Shown: one piece after another, positions 18,477 to 26,245 of the stretch
Layout of the letters: each line of letters begins with the position of its first letter
How positions within the stretch are numbered: position 1 is the stretch's first letter
NCBI RefSeq assembly: GCF_002917885.1
Contig: NZ_PQNY01000001.1
Coordinates: 62,001-126,000 of the forward strand
DNA length: 64,000 nt
Direction: 5' to 3'
Origin: Flavobacterium croceum DSM 17960
GTDB taxonomy: Bacteria > Bacteroidota > Bacteroidia > Flavobacteriales > Flavobacteriaceae
Program-made: the position numbers and the translations under genes
The notes under the pieces: model-generated
Told to the model about the DNA's origin: nothing
What the model saw: only the letters and a program-made list of their open reading frames with translations
Databases searched by the model: none

Positions 18477-19669
18477 AACACATCGCTTTCAATTAAGTTT
18501 TTTACTTGTGTTTGTAGATTAAAATTGTTTTTTGCTGTATCAAAAACATCTTTTTTTATTTGAGAAAATTCTTGCCTATCCAACAGAGAAATTTCTCTAA
18601 GTTGTACGTTGAACTGTACATAATTTTCTACAGGTACAACCCAACCCAATTTATGTTTGTTTACAATGTCTTCTCCTTCGCCTCCACCAAAATACAAAAT
18701 TGGAAAGCCTAATGCCGCATATTCAAATATTTTGGAAGGAACAGAGCCATAAATACGTGTTTTTAATGGAACAAGGGCAATATCAAAGTCTTTTAACATA
18801 TCGTGAAGTTTATGTCTCTCAATCATACCATGAAAAACAATTTTTGATGCAGTATTTGCTTCAATAAAAGCCAGTATTTCGTTTTTTTCGGCACCATCGC
18901 CAAATATATGCCATTCGACATTTAAGTGGCTTAAATCGATTTTTTTACATAATTCGGCTATGCCTTGCGCTATACCCAATAATCCTGCGTAGAATATTTT
19001 AATAGGTTTATCTGCTTCTTGAGTATTTGCGCTTGTTGTTTGTACTTGTGAATGACTATGCTCTGGAAAATTTCGATATAAATAACATGTTTTGTGAGAA
19101 ACTATTGTTTTTACATGATTTACAATTTCGTGCGATTGTGCCAAAACAACCGTTGCCTTTTTGTAAATATACTTTTCAAAAAAAAGAGAAACTTTATGAG
19201 AAATAGAATTTTCTTTTAATGCTTTGAGTTCAATTGCGGCAAGTGGCCATAAATCAGAAATATTTAAAATAATCTTTTTCTTTTTGAAAGAAAGTACCAA
19301 AATAGATAGAAAAGATACTAATAATGGTGGCGATTGTATTACTACTTTTTGTGGTGTTTTTTTAAACAACAAATAAAAAAACAAACCCAATACAAACGAC
19401 ATAACAGATATTACTCTAATAAGAATGTTCTTGCTTACACTAGGATAAACCCACAAGCGTTTTACTGTAATTCCTCCCCTATTTTCTATTACAGAAATTT
19501 TGCCTTTGTATTCTTTAAACAATTCTCCTTTAGGATAATTTGCCAACGGGCATAAAACGGTTACTTCATACTTATTTTGATGCAATTTTAAAGCCAGTTG
19601 TTCTATTCTATTGGCAGCAGCTCCTTTTTCGGGTGGGTAATAATTAGAAACTATAAGTATTTTTTCCAT
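18473..19669 (-). CDS. Family 4 glycosyltransferase, WbuB/WcaI-like
   Basis: The 398-residue GT-B protein starts with MEKILIVSNYYPPEKGAAANR and has PLANYPKGELFKEYKG, both typical of WbuB-like GT4 enzymes that often add fucosamine or similar sugars. A hydrophobic segment (VISVMSFVLGLFFYLLF, about residues 87-103) may anchor it to the membrane. The donor site has FYAGLLGIAQGI, HIFGDGAEK and VPSKIFEYAALGFPILYF. It is downstream of wecB by one base and so belongs to the reverse-strand operon capK-wecB-GT4. It overlaps the convergent initiating transferase gene by 4 bp. Confidence 0.85.
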   Translation of the reverse strand: MEKILIVSNYYPPEKGAAANRIEQLALKLHQNKYEVTVLCPLANYPKGELFKEYKGKISVIENRGGITVKRLWVYPSVSKNILIRVISVMSFVLGLFFYLLFKKTPQKVVIQSPPLLVSFLSILVLSFKKKKIILNISDLWPLAAIELKALKENSISHKVSLFFEKYIYKKATVVLAQSHEIVNHVKTIVSHKTCYLYRNFPEHSHSQVQTTSANTQEADKPIKIFYAGLLGIAQGIAELCKKIDLSHLNVEWHIFGDGAEKNEILAFIEANTASKIVFHGMIERHKLHDMLKDFDIALVPLKTRIYGSVPSKIFEYAALGFPILYFGGGEGEDIVNKHKLGWVVPVENYVQFNVQLREISLLDRQEFSQIKKDVFDTAKNNFNLQTQVKNLIESDVF

Positions 19670-19670
19670 T

Positions 19671-20762
19671 TTATATTGGCATTTTCATCAAAATATTAAT
19701 AATTCTTTCTGATGTTTTTCCGTCCCAAAGTTCTGGTATACTGTGAGTTTTTAATCCGTTTGTAATAAAATTAGAATATGTTTTTTGTAACTCATGTATT
19801 GTGGTTCCTATTAAATAATTGGTTCCTATTGAAACTGTTTCTGGCCTTTCGGTACTTGTTCGCATAGTAAAACAAGGTATTCCTAAAACTGTTGTTTCTT
19901 CTGTAATTCCGCCAGAATCTGTAATTACAGCAAAACTATGCTGAATAAGAAACATGAAGTTTAAATAGCTTTGAGGTTCTACAAAAATAATATTTTTCAA
20001 CCCTACTGTTTTTTCTCCCAAAATTGCCTTTGTACGTGGGTGAACAGGAAAAATTATTTTTTTATCACTAATTATGCTTTCTATTCCTTGTAATAAAGTA
20101 ATTAATCCATTTTCTTCATCAACATTCGAAGGTCTATGCAGGGTAAGTACCACGTAATTTTGAGGTTGTAATGCTAATGTATCCCAAAATGTAGGTTTAC
20201 TAAATTTGTTTTGATTTTGATAAAGCGTATCAATCATCACATTGCCTACAAAGTGTATTTGCGAGGGTAATGCGCCTTGTTTGAGTAAGTTTTCTCCTGC
20301 CCATAACGATGTAGTAAAATAATAATCGGATATACTATCGGTAACAATTCTATTTATTTCTTCTGGCATGGTAATATCTCCCGATCGTATTCCTGCTTCT
20401 ACGTGAGCTACTTTTATATGGGCTTTTTTTGCGGTTATGGCACATGCCATAGTAGAGTTTACATCGCCTACCACCAAAACTAAATCTGTAGGGTTCTCTT
20501 GTAATTCTTTTTCAAAAGCAACCATAATCGCTGCTGTTTGTACTGCTTGCGAACCACTTTTTACTTCCAAATTGGCATCTGGTTTCGGAATATTTAATTC
20601 TTCAAAAAAAGTATCACTTAAGTTTTTATCGTAATGCTGACCCGTATGTATAAGTCTGTAATGAATATTTTCATTACACTGTTGTTGTTGTTGAATGGCT
20701 TTTATGATAGGTGCAATTTTAATAAAGTTTGGTCTAGCTCCTGCAACTATAGTGATTTTCAT
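19671..20762 (-). CDS. wecB: UDP-N-acetylglucosamine 2-epimerase, non-hydrolysing
   Basis: This enzyme interconverts UDP-GlcNAc and UDP-ManNAc. The 363-residue protein has GARPNFIKIAPI at the N-terminus, HTGQHYD, GDVNSTMACA, HVEAGIRSGDITMPEEINR with the catalytic acidic residues, LTLHRPSNVD, HPRTK and TDSGGITEETTVLGIPCFTMR, in the order seen in WecB/MnaA. The family also includes UDP-2,3-diacetamido epimerases (WbpI-like), which cannot be excluded. It sits between the CapK-like gene (4 bp) and a GT4 gene (1 bp). No UDP-ManNAc dehydrogenase (wecC) is visible. Confidence 0.9.
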   Translation of the reverse strand: MKITIVAGARPNFIKIAPIIKAIQQQQQCNENIHYRLIHTGQHYDKNLSDTFFEELNIPKPDANLEVKSGSQAVQTAAIMVAFEKELQENPTDLVLVVGDVNSTMACAITAKKAHIKVAHVEAGIRSGDITMPEEINRIVTDSISDYYFTTSLWAGENLLKQGALPSQIHFVGNVMIDTLYQNQNKFSKPTFWDTLALQPQNYVVLTLHRPSNVDEENGLITLLQGIESIISDKKIIFPVHPRTKAILGEKTVGLKNIIFVEPQSYLNFMFLIQHSFAVITDSGGITEETTVLGIPCFTMRTSTERPETVSIGTNYLIGTTIHELQKTYSNFITNGLKTHSIPELWDGKTSERIINILMKMPI

Positions 20763-20766
20763 ATCT

Positions 20767-22083
20767 TTATTGTTTAACTAATGATGTAAATTGTTTTAAT
20801 TTTCCACTTGGGCTTCGGGTAAGTTTTTCTTTTCTATGAAAATATATTTTTAATCCTTTTTCCAAATAATTTGTCATAGCTTTTTCAATTTCAATAACTT
20901 GAGAAGCATTTAACTCACGTTCGCTTACATACTCGATTTCAAAATTATCTATTTTCGTTTGTTTTATTACAAACTCTTTTACATTTCCTGTGTCTTCAAT
21001 AATGCTTTTGGTAATGTAGTAAAATGTGAGTCCTGCTGCTTTTTTTCCGCTTGGTAATACGGCTATATCATTGGTTCTACCTGTAAGCTTTTTCAAAAAA
21101 GTGTTTTTTGCGGTGCTCTTTTCGTCTAGTATGCCCATATCGCCAATATCATAACGAATAAATGGGTGGGCTTTGTTGTACAAAGAAGTAATTACAATTC
21201 TGCCTTCTTCTCCATTGGGCAATACATTTCCTTTTTCATCAACAATTTCTACAAAAAGTGTTTCGGTATTAACTTGCCATTCCCCATTTGGGTTTTGAAA
21301 AGCAATTAAGTCGAGTTCCGATGCGCCGTATTCGTTTATTACACAAACGCCAAATTGTGTTTCGAGTAGTATTTTGTCTTCTTCAAAAAGCATTTCAGAA
21401 GTAACAATACAACATTTTAGCGTAGGGCAGACATCTTTTAAAACAATGTTTTTTTTGTTTAAATATTTGGCAAATTGAACTATAGAAGAAGTATATCCGT
21501 TGATGTAATCAAACTTTTTTACACTAAATTTTTTTAATACTTTTTCTAAGTAAGCATCCGATAAATCAAAAACAGAAAAACGATAGCGATTGCTAAAAAA
21601 ATCTTTAATTCGTTCTTTTAAATTCCCTTTAAAATCGAGTGGTATTCCATAAAATCGTGCTTGGAAAGATTTATTAAAATCTATACCATTAGCACCAAAT
21701 TTATCTATAATATTTGCCCACGTTAAAGCATGACAAAACTTATCTTTGGCAAAAAAAAATGGATCACCACTTGAACCCGAAGTTTTGTTTATATACACAT
21801 TGTTTTTAGAATATCCGTTGGATAGCCTTAAAGACAATGGCTTTTGGAAATCTTTTTTGGTCATTATAGGAATGTTGTTCCATTCCGAAATGTTTGTATT
21901 GCCTATAAAATGTTTATAATTCGCATTTTCTTTGCTATGATAGCGTACAATTTCGGCTTTCTTTTTTTCAAGAAAAGCTGCATAATTGTGCTCTTGAATT
22001 TGTTGTTGTTTGAGTAAAATGCTGGCTTGGTTTACAGGAAATCCTTTACGTTGTAAAATTTGAGTAAATAAAGAAATTTTCAT
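20767..22083 (-). CDS. CapK/PaaK-like adenylate-forming enzyme
   Basis: The 438-residue protein belongs to the phenylacetate-CoA-ligase-like (CapK) branch of ANL enzymes: ATP loop NKTSGSSGDPFFF, INEYGASELD, HPFIRYDIGDMG with the ribose-binding aspartate, and KLTGRTNDIAVLPSGKK before the mobile C-terminal domain. CapK-like proteins occur in capsule and O-antigen loci, where they are thought to activate an acid that decorates a sugar, but their reaction is rarely proven. It heads the reverse-strand operon with wecB and a GT4 gene. No carrier protein or acyltransferase gene is adjacent. Confidence 0.82.
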   Translation of the reverse strand: MKISLFTQILQRKGFPVNQASILLKQQQIQEHNYAAFLEKKKAEIVRYHSKENANYKHFIGNTNISEWNNIPIMTKKDFQKPLSLRLSNGYSKNNVYINKTSGSSGDPFFFAKDKFCHALTWANIIDKFGANGIDFNKSFQARFYGIPLDFKGNLKERIKDFFSNRYRFSVFDLSDAYLEKVLKKFSVKKFDYINGYTSSIVQFAKYLNKKNIVLKDVCPTLKCCIVTSEMLFEEDKILLETQFGVCVINEYGASELDLIAFQNPNGEWQVNTETLFVEIVDEKGNVLPNGEEGRIVITSLYNKAHPFIRYDIGDMGILDEKSTAKNTFLKKLTGRTNDIAVLPSGKKAAGLTFYYITKSIIEDTGNVKEFVIKQTKIDNFEIEYVSERELNASQVIEIEKAMTNYLEKGLKIYFHRKEKLTRSPSGKLKQFTSLVKQ

Positions 22084-22121
22084 GTAAAGCGTTTGTTGTG
22101 TAGATTTGTAAAAAAGCTCTA

Positions 22122-22129
22122 CAAAGCTA
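22122..22129 (-). promoter_or_regulatory. -7 promoter element for capK-wecB-GT4 operon
   Basis: The reverse strand reads TAGCTTTG, an exact TAnnTTTG match, 38 bp before the ATG at 22083. The expected transcript start would give a leader of about 30 bases. Confidence 0.5.
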
Positions 22130-22311
22130 GTAAAAAATAAACACTCCTAAATATTCAACTAGGTTTTGTGCTTTGTAAACCCTATTTTTTTAAAGTTTTT
22201 TTATATAAACCTCACATTATATTTACTACTTTAGTGCCCAAATGATTTTTTGGAATCAAAACCCAAAATCATAGATACCATATAATAGCATTAAAAAATA
22301 AATAGAAATAT

Positions 22312-23946
22312 ATGAAATTGATAAAAAAACGTTATTGGCTTACTGCTTTTGCGGCTGGGTTTATGTTTGTAGGCGTAAGTTTTAAAGATGATTTTTTTGA
22401 AATAGCCAAACAGATAGAAATCTTTACAACATTATTTAAAACGGTAAATCAAAACTATGTAGATGAAACCAATCCGTCAGAATTGATGGATAAGGCCATT
22501 AAAAGTATGCTTGCCGATTTAGACCCTTATACCAACTATTTTAATGAAGAAGATGTTATAAAATTTCGCATCAACAATACTGGTGAGTATACAGGTATTG
22601 GTGCTATGATTACCAGAAAAGAAGATAAACTCATTATCAAAGAGCCGTACAAAGGTTTTCCTGCAGACAAAGCAGGGCTTAAAGCTGGTGATGCCATTAT
22701 ACAAATTAATGATGTAAAATTGGCAGATTATAAAGAAGATGCTTCCGAACTATTAAAAGGTGCCAAAAACACCAAAGTAAATATTGTGTATGTAAGACAA
22801 GGTAAAACCTTAACCACGCAATTAATTTTAGATGAAGTAGATGTAAAAGCAGTTCCGTTCTTTTCAAAAATAGATGATAAAACAGGGTATATTGTTCTAG
22901 AAAAATTCAACAACAAAGCCTCTACAGAAACAAGAGATGCTTTAGAAAAATTAAAAAGTCAAGGAGCAGAAAAAATTATTTTAGACTTAAGAGGAAATCC
23001 TGGTGGGTTGCTACACGAAGCGGTAAATATTTGTAATTTATTTGTGCCAAAAGGAGAAGTTATTGTAACTACCAAATCTAAAAACGAAAAATACAATATT
23101 ACCTACAAGACAATAAAAGAACCTATTGATACCGAAATTCCTCTTGTAGTTATTGTTGATGGAAAAAGTGCTTCAGCATCAGAAATTGTATCGGGAGCTT
23201 TACAAGATTTGGACAGAGCTGTTGTATTAGGAAGCCGAAGTTTTGGAAAAGGATTGGTACAACGTCCTTTTGATATGACTTACAACACTCAAGTAAAAGT
23301 TACCATTTCTCGATACTACACTCCTGCTGGCAGATGTATACAAGCCTACGATTATACCAAAAAAGATAAAGATGGTAAAGCCCAAAAAACCGATGCTGCT
23401 AAATACAATGCTTTTAAAACCAAAAACGGAAGAACAGTTTACGACGGTGGCGGTATACAACCTGATGTAGAATTGGAAGAAACAAAGTTGAGCCCTATAG
23501 CACAAGCTTTGCAAAAAAATGATGGTATTTTTAATTATGCTACCCAATATTATTTTAAAAACCCTAATGTAGGCGATAAAATTCCTACTGTTACAGACGC
23601 TGATTTTGCAGATTTTAAAAATTTTCTGAAAAAAGAAAATATTAATTTTGATACAGAAACAGAAGTGGCGCTTAAAGCAACTTTAGAAAAAGCTAAAAAA
23701 GAAAAAATAGACGAAACTATTAAGCTACAATACGATCAATTATTGGTGGCTTTACAAAAAAGTGAAGAAACTCTTTTAGACAAAAATCAAAAAGAAATCA
23801 AACGCTTATTGGTAGATGAACTCATTAAACGCTATCAGTATAAAGAAGGGTTGTATCAATACTACATTAAAAACAATGCCGAAATACTCAAAGCTACTAC
23901 CCTACTTTCAAATGCTACAGAATACAACAAAATACTGAAAAAATAA
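22312..23946 (+). CDS. S41-family C-terminal processing peptidase
   Basis: This periplasmic serine protease trims or degrades proteins from the C-terminus. The 544-residue protein has an N-terminal hydrophobic stretch (uncleaved anchor or signal), a PDZ domain at about 85-170 (GIGAMITRKEDKLIIKEP, GLKAGDAIIQIN) and the S41 catalytic core. The Ser-Lys dyad is S288 (SASASEIVSG) and K313 (SRSFGKGLVQ), with the normal 25-residue spacing. A C-terminal extension of about 140 residues rich in lysine and glutamate is common in Bacteroidota Ctp proteins. It overlaps the OmpA-like gene by one base (TAATG), so the two envelope genes are coexpressed. Confidence 0.92.
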   Translation: MKLIKKRYWLTAFAAGFMFVGVSFKDDFFEIAKQIEIFTTLFKTVNQNYVDETNPSELMDKAIKSMLADLDPYTNYFNEEDVIKFRINNTGEYTGIGAMITRKEDKLIIKEPYKGFPADKAGLKAGDAIIQINDVKLADYKEDASELLKGAKNTKVNIVYVRQGKTLTTQLILDEVDVKAVPFFSKIDDKTGYIVLEKFNNKASTETRDALEKLKSQGAEKIILDLRGNPGGLLHEAVNICNLFVPKGEVIVTTKSKNEKYNITYKTIKEPIDTEIPLVVIVDGKSASASEIVSGALQDLDRAVVLGSRSFGKGLVQRPFDMTYNTQVKVTISRYYTPAGRCIQAYDYTKKDKDGKAQKTDAAKYNAFKTKNGRTVYDGGGIQPDVELEETKLSPIAQALQKNDGIFNYATQYYFKNPNVGDKIPTVTDADFADFKNFLKKENINFDTETEVALKATLEKAKKEKIDETIKLQYDQLLVALQKSEETLLDKNQKEIKRLLVDELIKRYQYKEGLYQYYIKNNAEILKATTLLSNATEYNKILKK

Positions 23947-24764
23947 TGCCTCGATTTCTCCAAATACTAGCCTTACTTTTGTTCTTTAATGTGTTACATG
24001 CACAAGAAGAAATTGTACGTTCTGTTTACTTCGAATTTGATAAATTTAATGTAGATGACACGCAACAAAAAGATTTACTAAAATTTGTACAAGCTACCGA
24101 TTCTACCCGTATAGAATCGGTGCAAATATTTGGATATACAGATGATATAGGTAAAGACGACTACAACTTTAAACTTTCGACAAAAAGAGCTAATACCATT
24201 AAAGACCATTTAATAAGCAACGGTATAAAAAGTAAAATTATTGTAACGATTGAAGGTAAGGGGCGTATTTTAATTGATGATGATATTGTAGAAAACTTAC
24301 CCGAAAAACGCTCTAAAAACAGACGTGTAGACGTGGTTATTAATTTAAAACCACTACCCAAACTCATTATGCCTGGTGTATATAGCACTGTACAAAAAAA
24401 TCATGTAATTGGCGATCGTATTTTACTAGAAGATGTTTTGTTTGAAAAAGGAAGTAGTAAACTTACCACCAAAGCAAAAAACGATTTAGATAAAATGGCA
24501 TTGTTGTTTCAAAGGTATAAAAATTTAGAATTTGAAATTCAAGGTCATGTTTGCTGTACTCCATCATATTACAAAGAAGCTATAGATAAAGATACCAAAA
24601 AAAGACAACTCTCTACAAATAGAGCGCAGGCGGTATATAAATATTTATCTTTTAGACGTGTAGATAAAAAAAGAATGACTTTTAAAGGCTATGGCAACAC
24701 ACGTCCTTTGGGTAGAGAACCTGAATATGATAGACGAGTAGAAATTGTTATAACTAAAATTTAA
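23946..24764 (+). CDS. Tandem OmpA-domain periplasmic protein
   Basis: The 272-residue protein has a signal peptide (cleavage probably after HAQ, residue 20) and two OmpA-like domains. The first, about 27-135, has VYFEFDKFNVD, the GYTDDIGKDDYNFKLSTKRA peptidoglycan-binding segment and NRRVDVVI. The second, about 150-272, has VLFEKGSSKLT, IQGHVCCTP, LSTNRAQAVYKYL and the terminal YDRRVEIVI. There is no membrane barrel, so it is probably a soluble peptidoglycan-binding protein. The second domain carries a CC pair and an insertion. It starts inside the stop codon of the protease gene and may help place it at the cell wall. That link is inferred. Confidence 0.82.
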   Translation: MPRFLQILALLLFFNVLHAQEEIVRSVYFEFDKFNVDDTQQKDLLKFVQATDSTRIESVQIFGYTDDIGKDDYNFKLSTKRANTIKDHLISNGIKSKIIVTIEGKGRILIDDDIVENLPEKRSKNRRVDVVINLKPLPKLIMPGVYSTVQKNHVIGDRILLEDVLFEKGSSKLTTKAKNDLDKMALLFQRYKNLEFEIQGHVCCTPSYYKEAIDKDTKKRQLSTNRAQAVYKYLSFRRVDKKRMTFKGYGNTRPLGREPEYDRRVEIVITKI

Positions 24765-24769
24765 GGATA

Positions 24770-25219
24770 TTAGCCTTTCTGCATTTGTATATGCGGAATA
24801 TCATCTTCCAGATACATGGCACTGGTTTGAACAAAACCATGTGTTTCGTAAAATTTCTTTAAATATTGTTGCGCCGATATTGTGATTTTGGTTTCGTGCA
24901 AAATATTCTCGCACAATAGTATAGCTTGTTGCATCAATTCGTGCCCAGTGTTTTTTCCTCTATAATTTGGGTGCACCACTACCCTACCTATTGAGGCTTC
25001 GTTAAAATAATCGCCCGCTTTAAACAATCTAGCATAAGCAATTATTTGATTGTTTTCTGTACAAAATAGATGAAAAGCTTTTTGATCTTTGTTGTCTATA
25101 TCTTGATAAACACAATTTTGCTCTACTACAAACACCAAACTACGCAAAGCTAGTATTTGATATGTTTGGGTTGTAGAAAGCTCGTTAAATTGCTTAATTT
25201 GCCAATTTAGATTTTCCAC
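24770..25219 (-). CDS. ElaA-like GNAT acetyltransferase
   Basis: The 149-residue protein is a compact GNAT of the ElaA family: LALRSLVFVVEQNCVYQDID at the N-terminus, AYARLF, and the acetyl-CoA loop GRVVVHPNYRGKNTGHELM. ElaA-type enzymes have no settled substrate. The best start is GTG at 25219, because the coding sequence lacks an ATG before the conserved N-terminal NWQIKQFNEL; this overlaps the upstream DUF4837 gene by 26 bp. It ends 5 bp from the convergent OmpA-like gene with no terminator between. Confidence 0.85.
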   Translation of the reverse strand: MENLNWQIKQFNELSTTQTYQILALRSLVFVVEQNCVYQDIDNKDQKAFHLFCTENNQIIAYARLFKAGDYFNEASIGRVVVHPNYRGKNTGHELMQQAILLCENILHETKITISAQQYLKKFYETHGFVQTSAMYLEDDIPHIQMQKG

Positions 25220-26204
25220 TTTTGTTTGGTTTTAAAAATTGTATCGATTTGATTATTGCTTCCAACTCAAACATTAAGTCGCGTTTTTGTTTTGAAGGAG
25301 CATAGCAAAACCCTTCCAACACCAATATTCTTTGATTTTTATCATCAAAAATGCAATAATTTATAAAAGGGCCGTTCATGTAATCGTTTTGCATTTCCCA
25401 ACTTCCTTTGGTTTCGTAAGTTTTTCTGCCGGCAATTTCTATTTTTGAAAAATAAGGCGAAAATGCCGATTCGGTTACCATTTTTGTGTTTGAAATTGCT
25501 CCACGTATAAACCTTCCGTTTATAGAGTCTCGTATTTTTACAATGCGTTTTATGGCATTATTATTTTGTTTAATTGATGTATATGGTAATTGATATACTA
25601 TTAAACTTAAGTTTCCGCTGGTAATTTCTTTTTTAAACCAAAGAAAATTTTTGGTTTTTAAAACCAATTTATACTTAGCAGGTATATCTAGTAGTATTCG
25701 GTATTTGTTTTTTAATTTTTGGTTTTTTAAAAGTGTATCATTTTTTAATTCTTGTTGGTATTTTGATATTTCTAAGCTTTTTATTCTATCAATAATTAAT
25801 GAGTCGTTGGCTTGTATAGAGTCTAAAAGTTCTTTTACGGTTTCTCCAGAAATATGAAATACAAGTTGTGGTTTGGCAAATTCGTTTTCTACTAAATCAA
25901 AACGGCTTTTGCTTTCTTTTTTTATAAGGATAATGTTTCGGTTATTACTCATAAATCCTTCGAGCAATTTTACTGGGTATTGGTTTATGGTAAACAAGGG
26001 TTCTTCTTGTGGTAACCCAAGTATAGGCCCAGCAAATTTATTGCGCAACGTATCTCCTATTTCTCCATTCCAAAGTTCATCATCAATTATTACGGCTATT
26101 TCGTTGTGTTTTGTGTATACAGTTCTGTTGTTTTTTTCTTTTTTGTTACAAGAAGAAAAGAATAAGATAAGGGTAAGAATAAAAAAAAATTGAGCTTTAT
26201 TCAT
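25194..26204 (-). CDS. DUF4837 family lipoprotein
   Basis: The 336-residue protein has a lipoprotein signal ending in FFSSC-N at about residue 19, then a conserved body with EIAVIIDDELWNGEIGDTLRNKFAGPILGLPQEEP split over the first 75 residues, and a C-terminal EGFCYAPSKQKRDLMFELEAII. This matches the DUF4837 family, found across Bacteroidota with no known function. The C-terminal part resembles an oxidative-stress or folding-type alpha/beta domain, but I cannot assign it. The start codon lies in the loop of a 12-bp hairpin with a U-tract formed by the next codons (26181-26223), which may control it. Confidence 0.8.
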   Translation of the reverse strand: MNKAQFFFILTLILFFSSCNKKEKNNRTVYTKHNEIAVIIDDELWNGEIGDTLRNKFAGPILGLPQEEPLFTINQYPVKLLEGFMSNNRNIILIKKESKSRFDLVENEFAKPQLVFHISGETVKELLDSIQANDSLIIDRIKSLEISKYQQELKNDTLLKNQKLKNKYRILLDIPAKYKLVLKTKNFLWFKKEITSGNLSLIVYQLPYTSIKQNNNAIKRIVKIRDSINGRFIRGAISNTKMVTESAFSPYFSKIEIAGRKTYETKGSWEMQNDYMNGPFINYCIFDDKNQRILVLEGFCYAPSKQKRDLMFELEAIIKSIQFLKPNKSGKSKLAN

Positions 26205-26223
26205 AGTGATAAATAAAGCTCAA
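26181..26223 (-). terminator. Intrinsic terminator overlapping the DUF4837 start codon
   Basis: On the reverse strand TTGAGCTTTATT (26223-26212) pairs perfectly with AATAAAGCTCAA (26201-26190), with a 10-base loop holding the ATG, followed by ATTTTTTTTT. This is a good intrinsic terminator for mltD, but its 3' arm and U-tract are also codons 2-8 of the next gene. Confidence 0.65.
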
Positions 26224-26245
26224 ATTTAAGTAAGATTTTTAGAAA

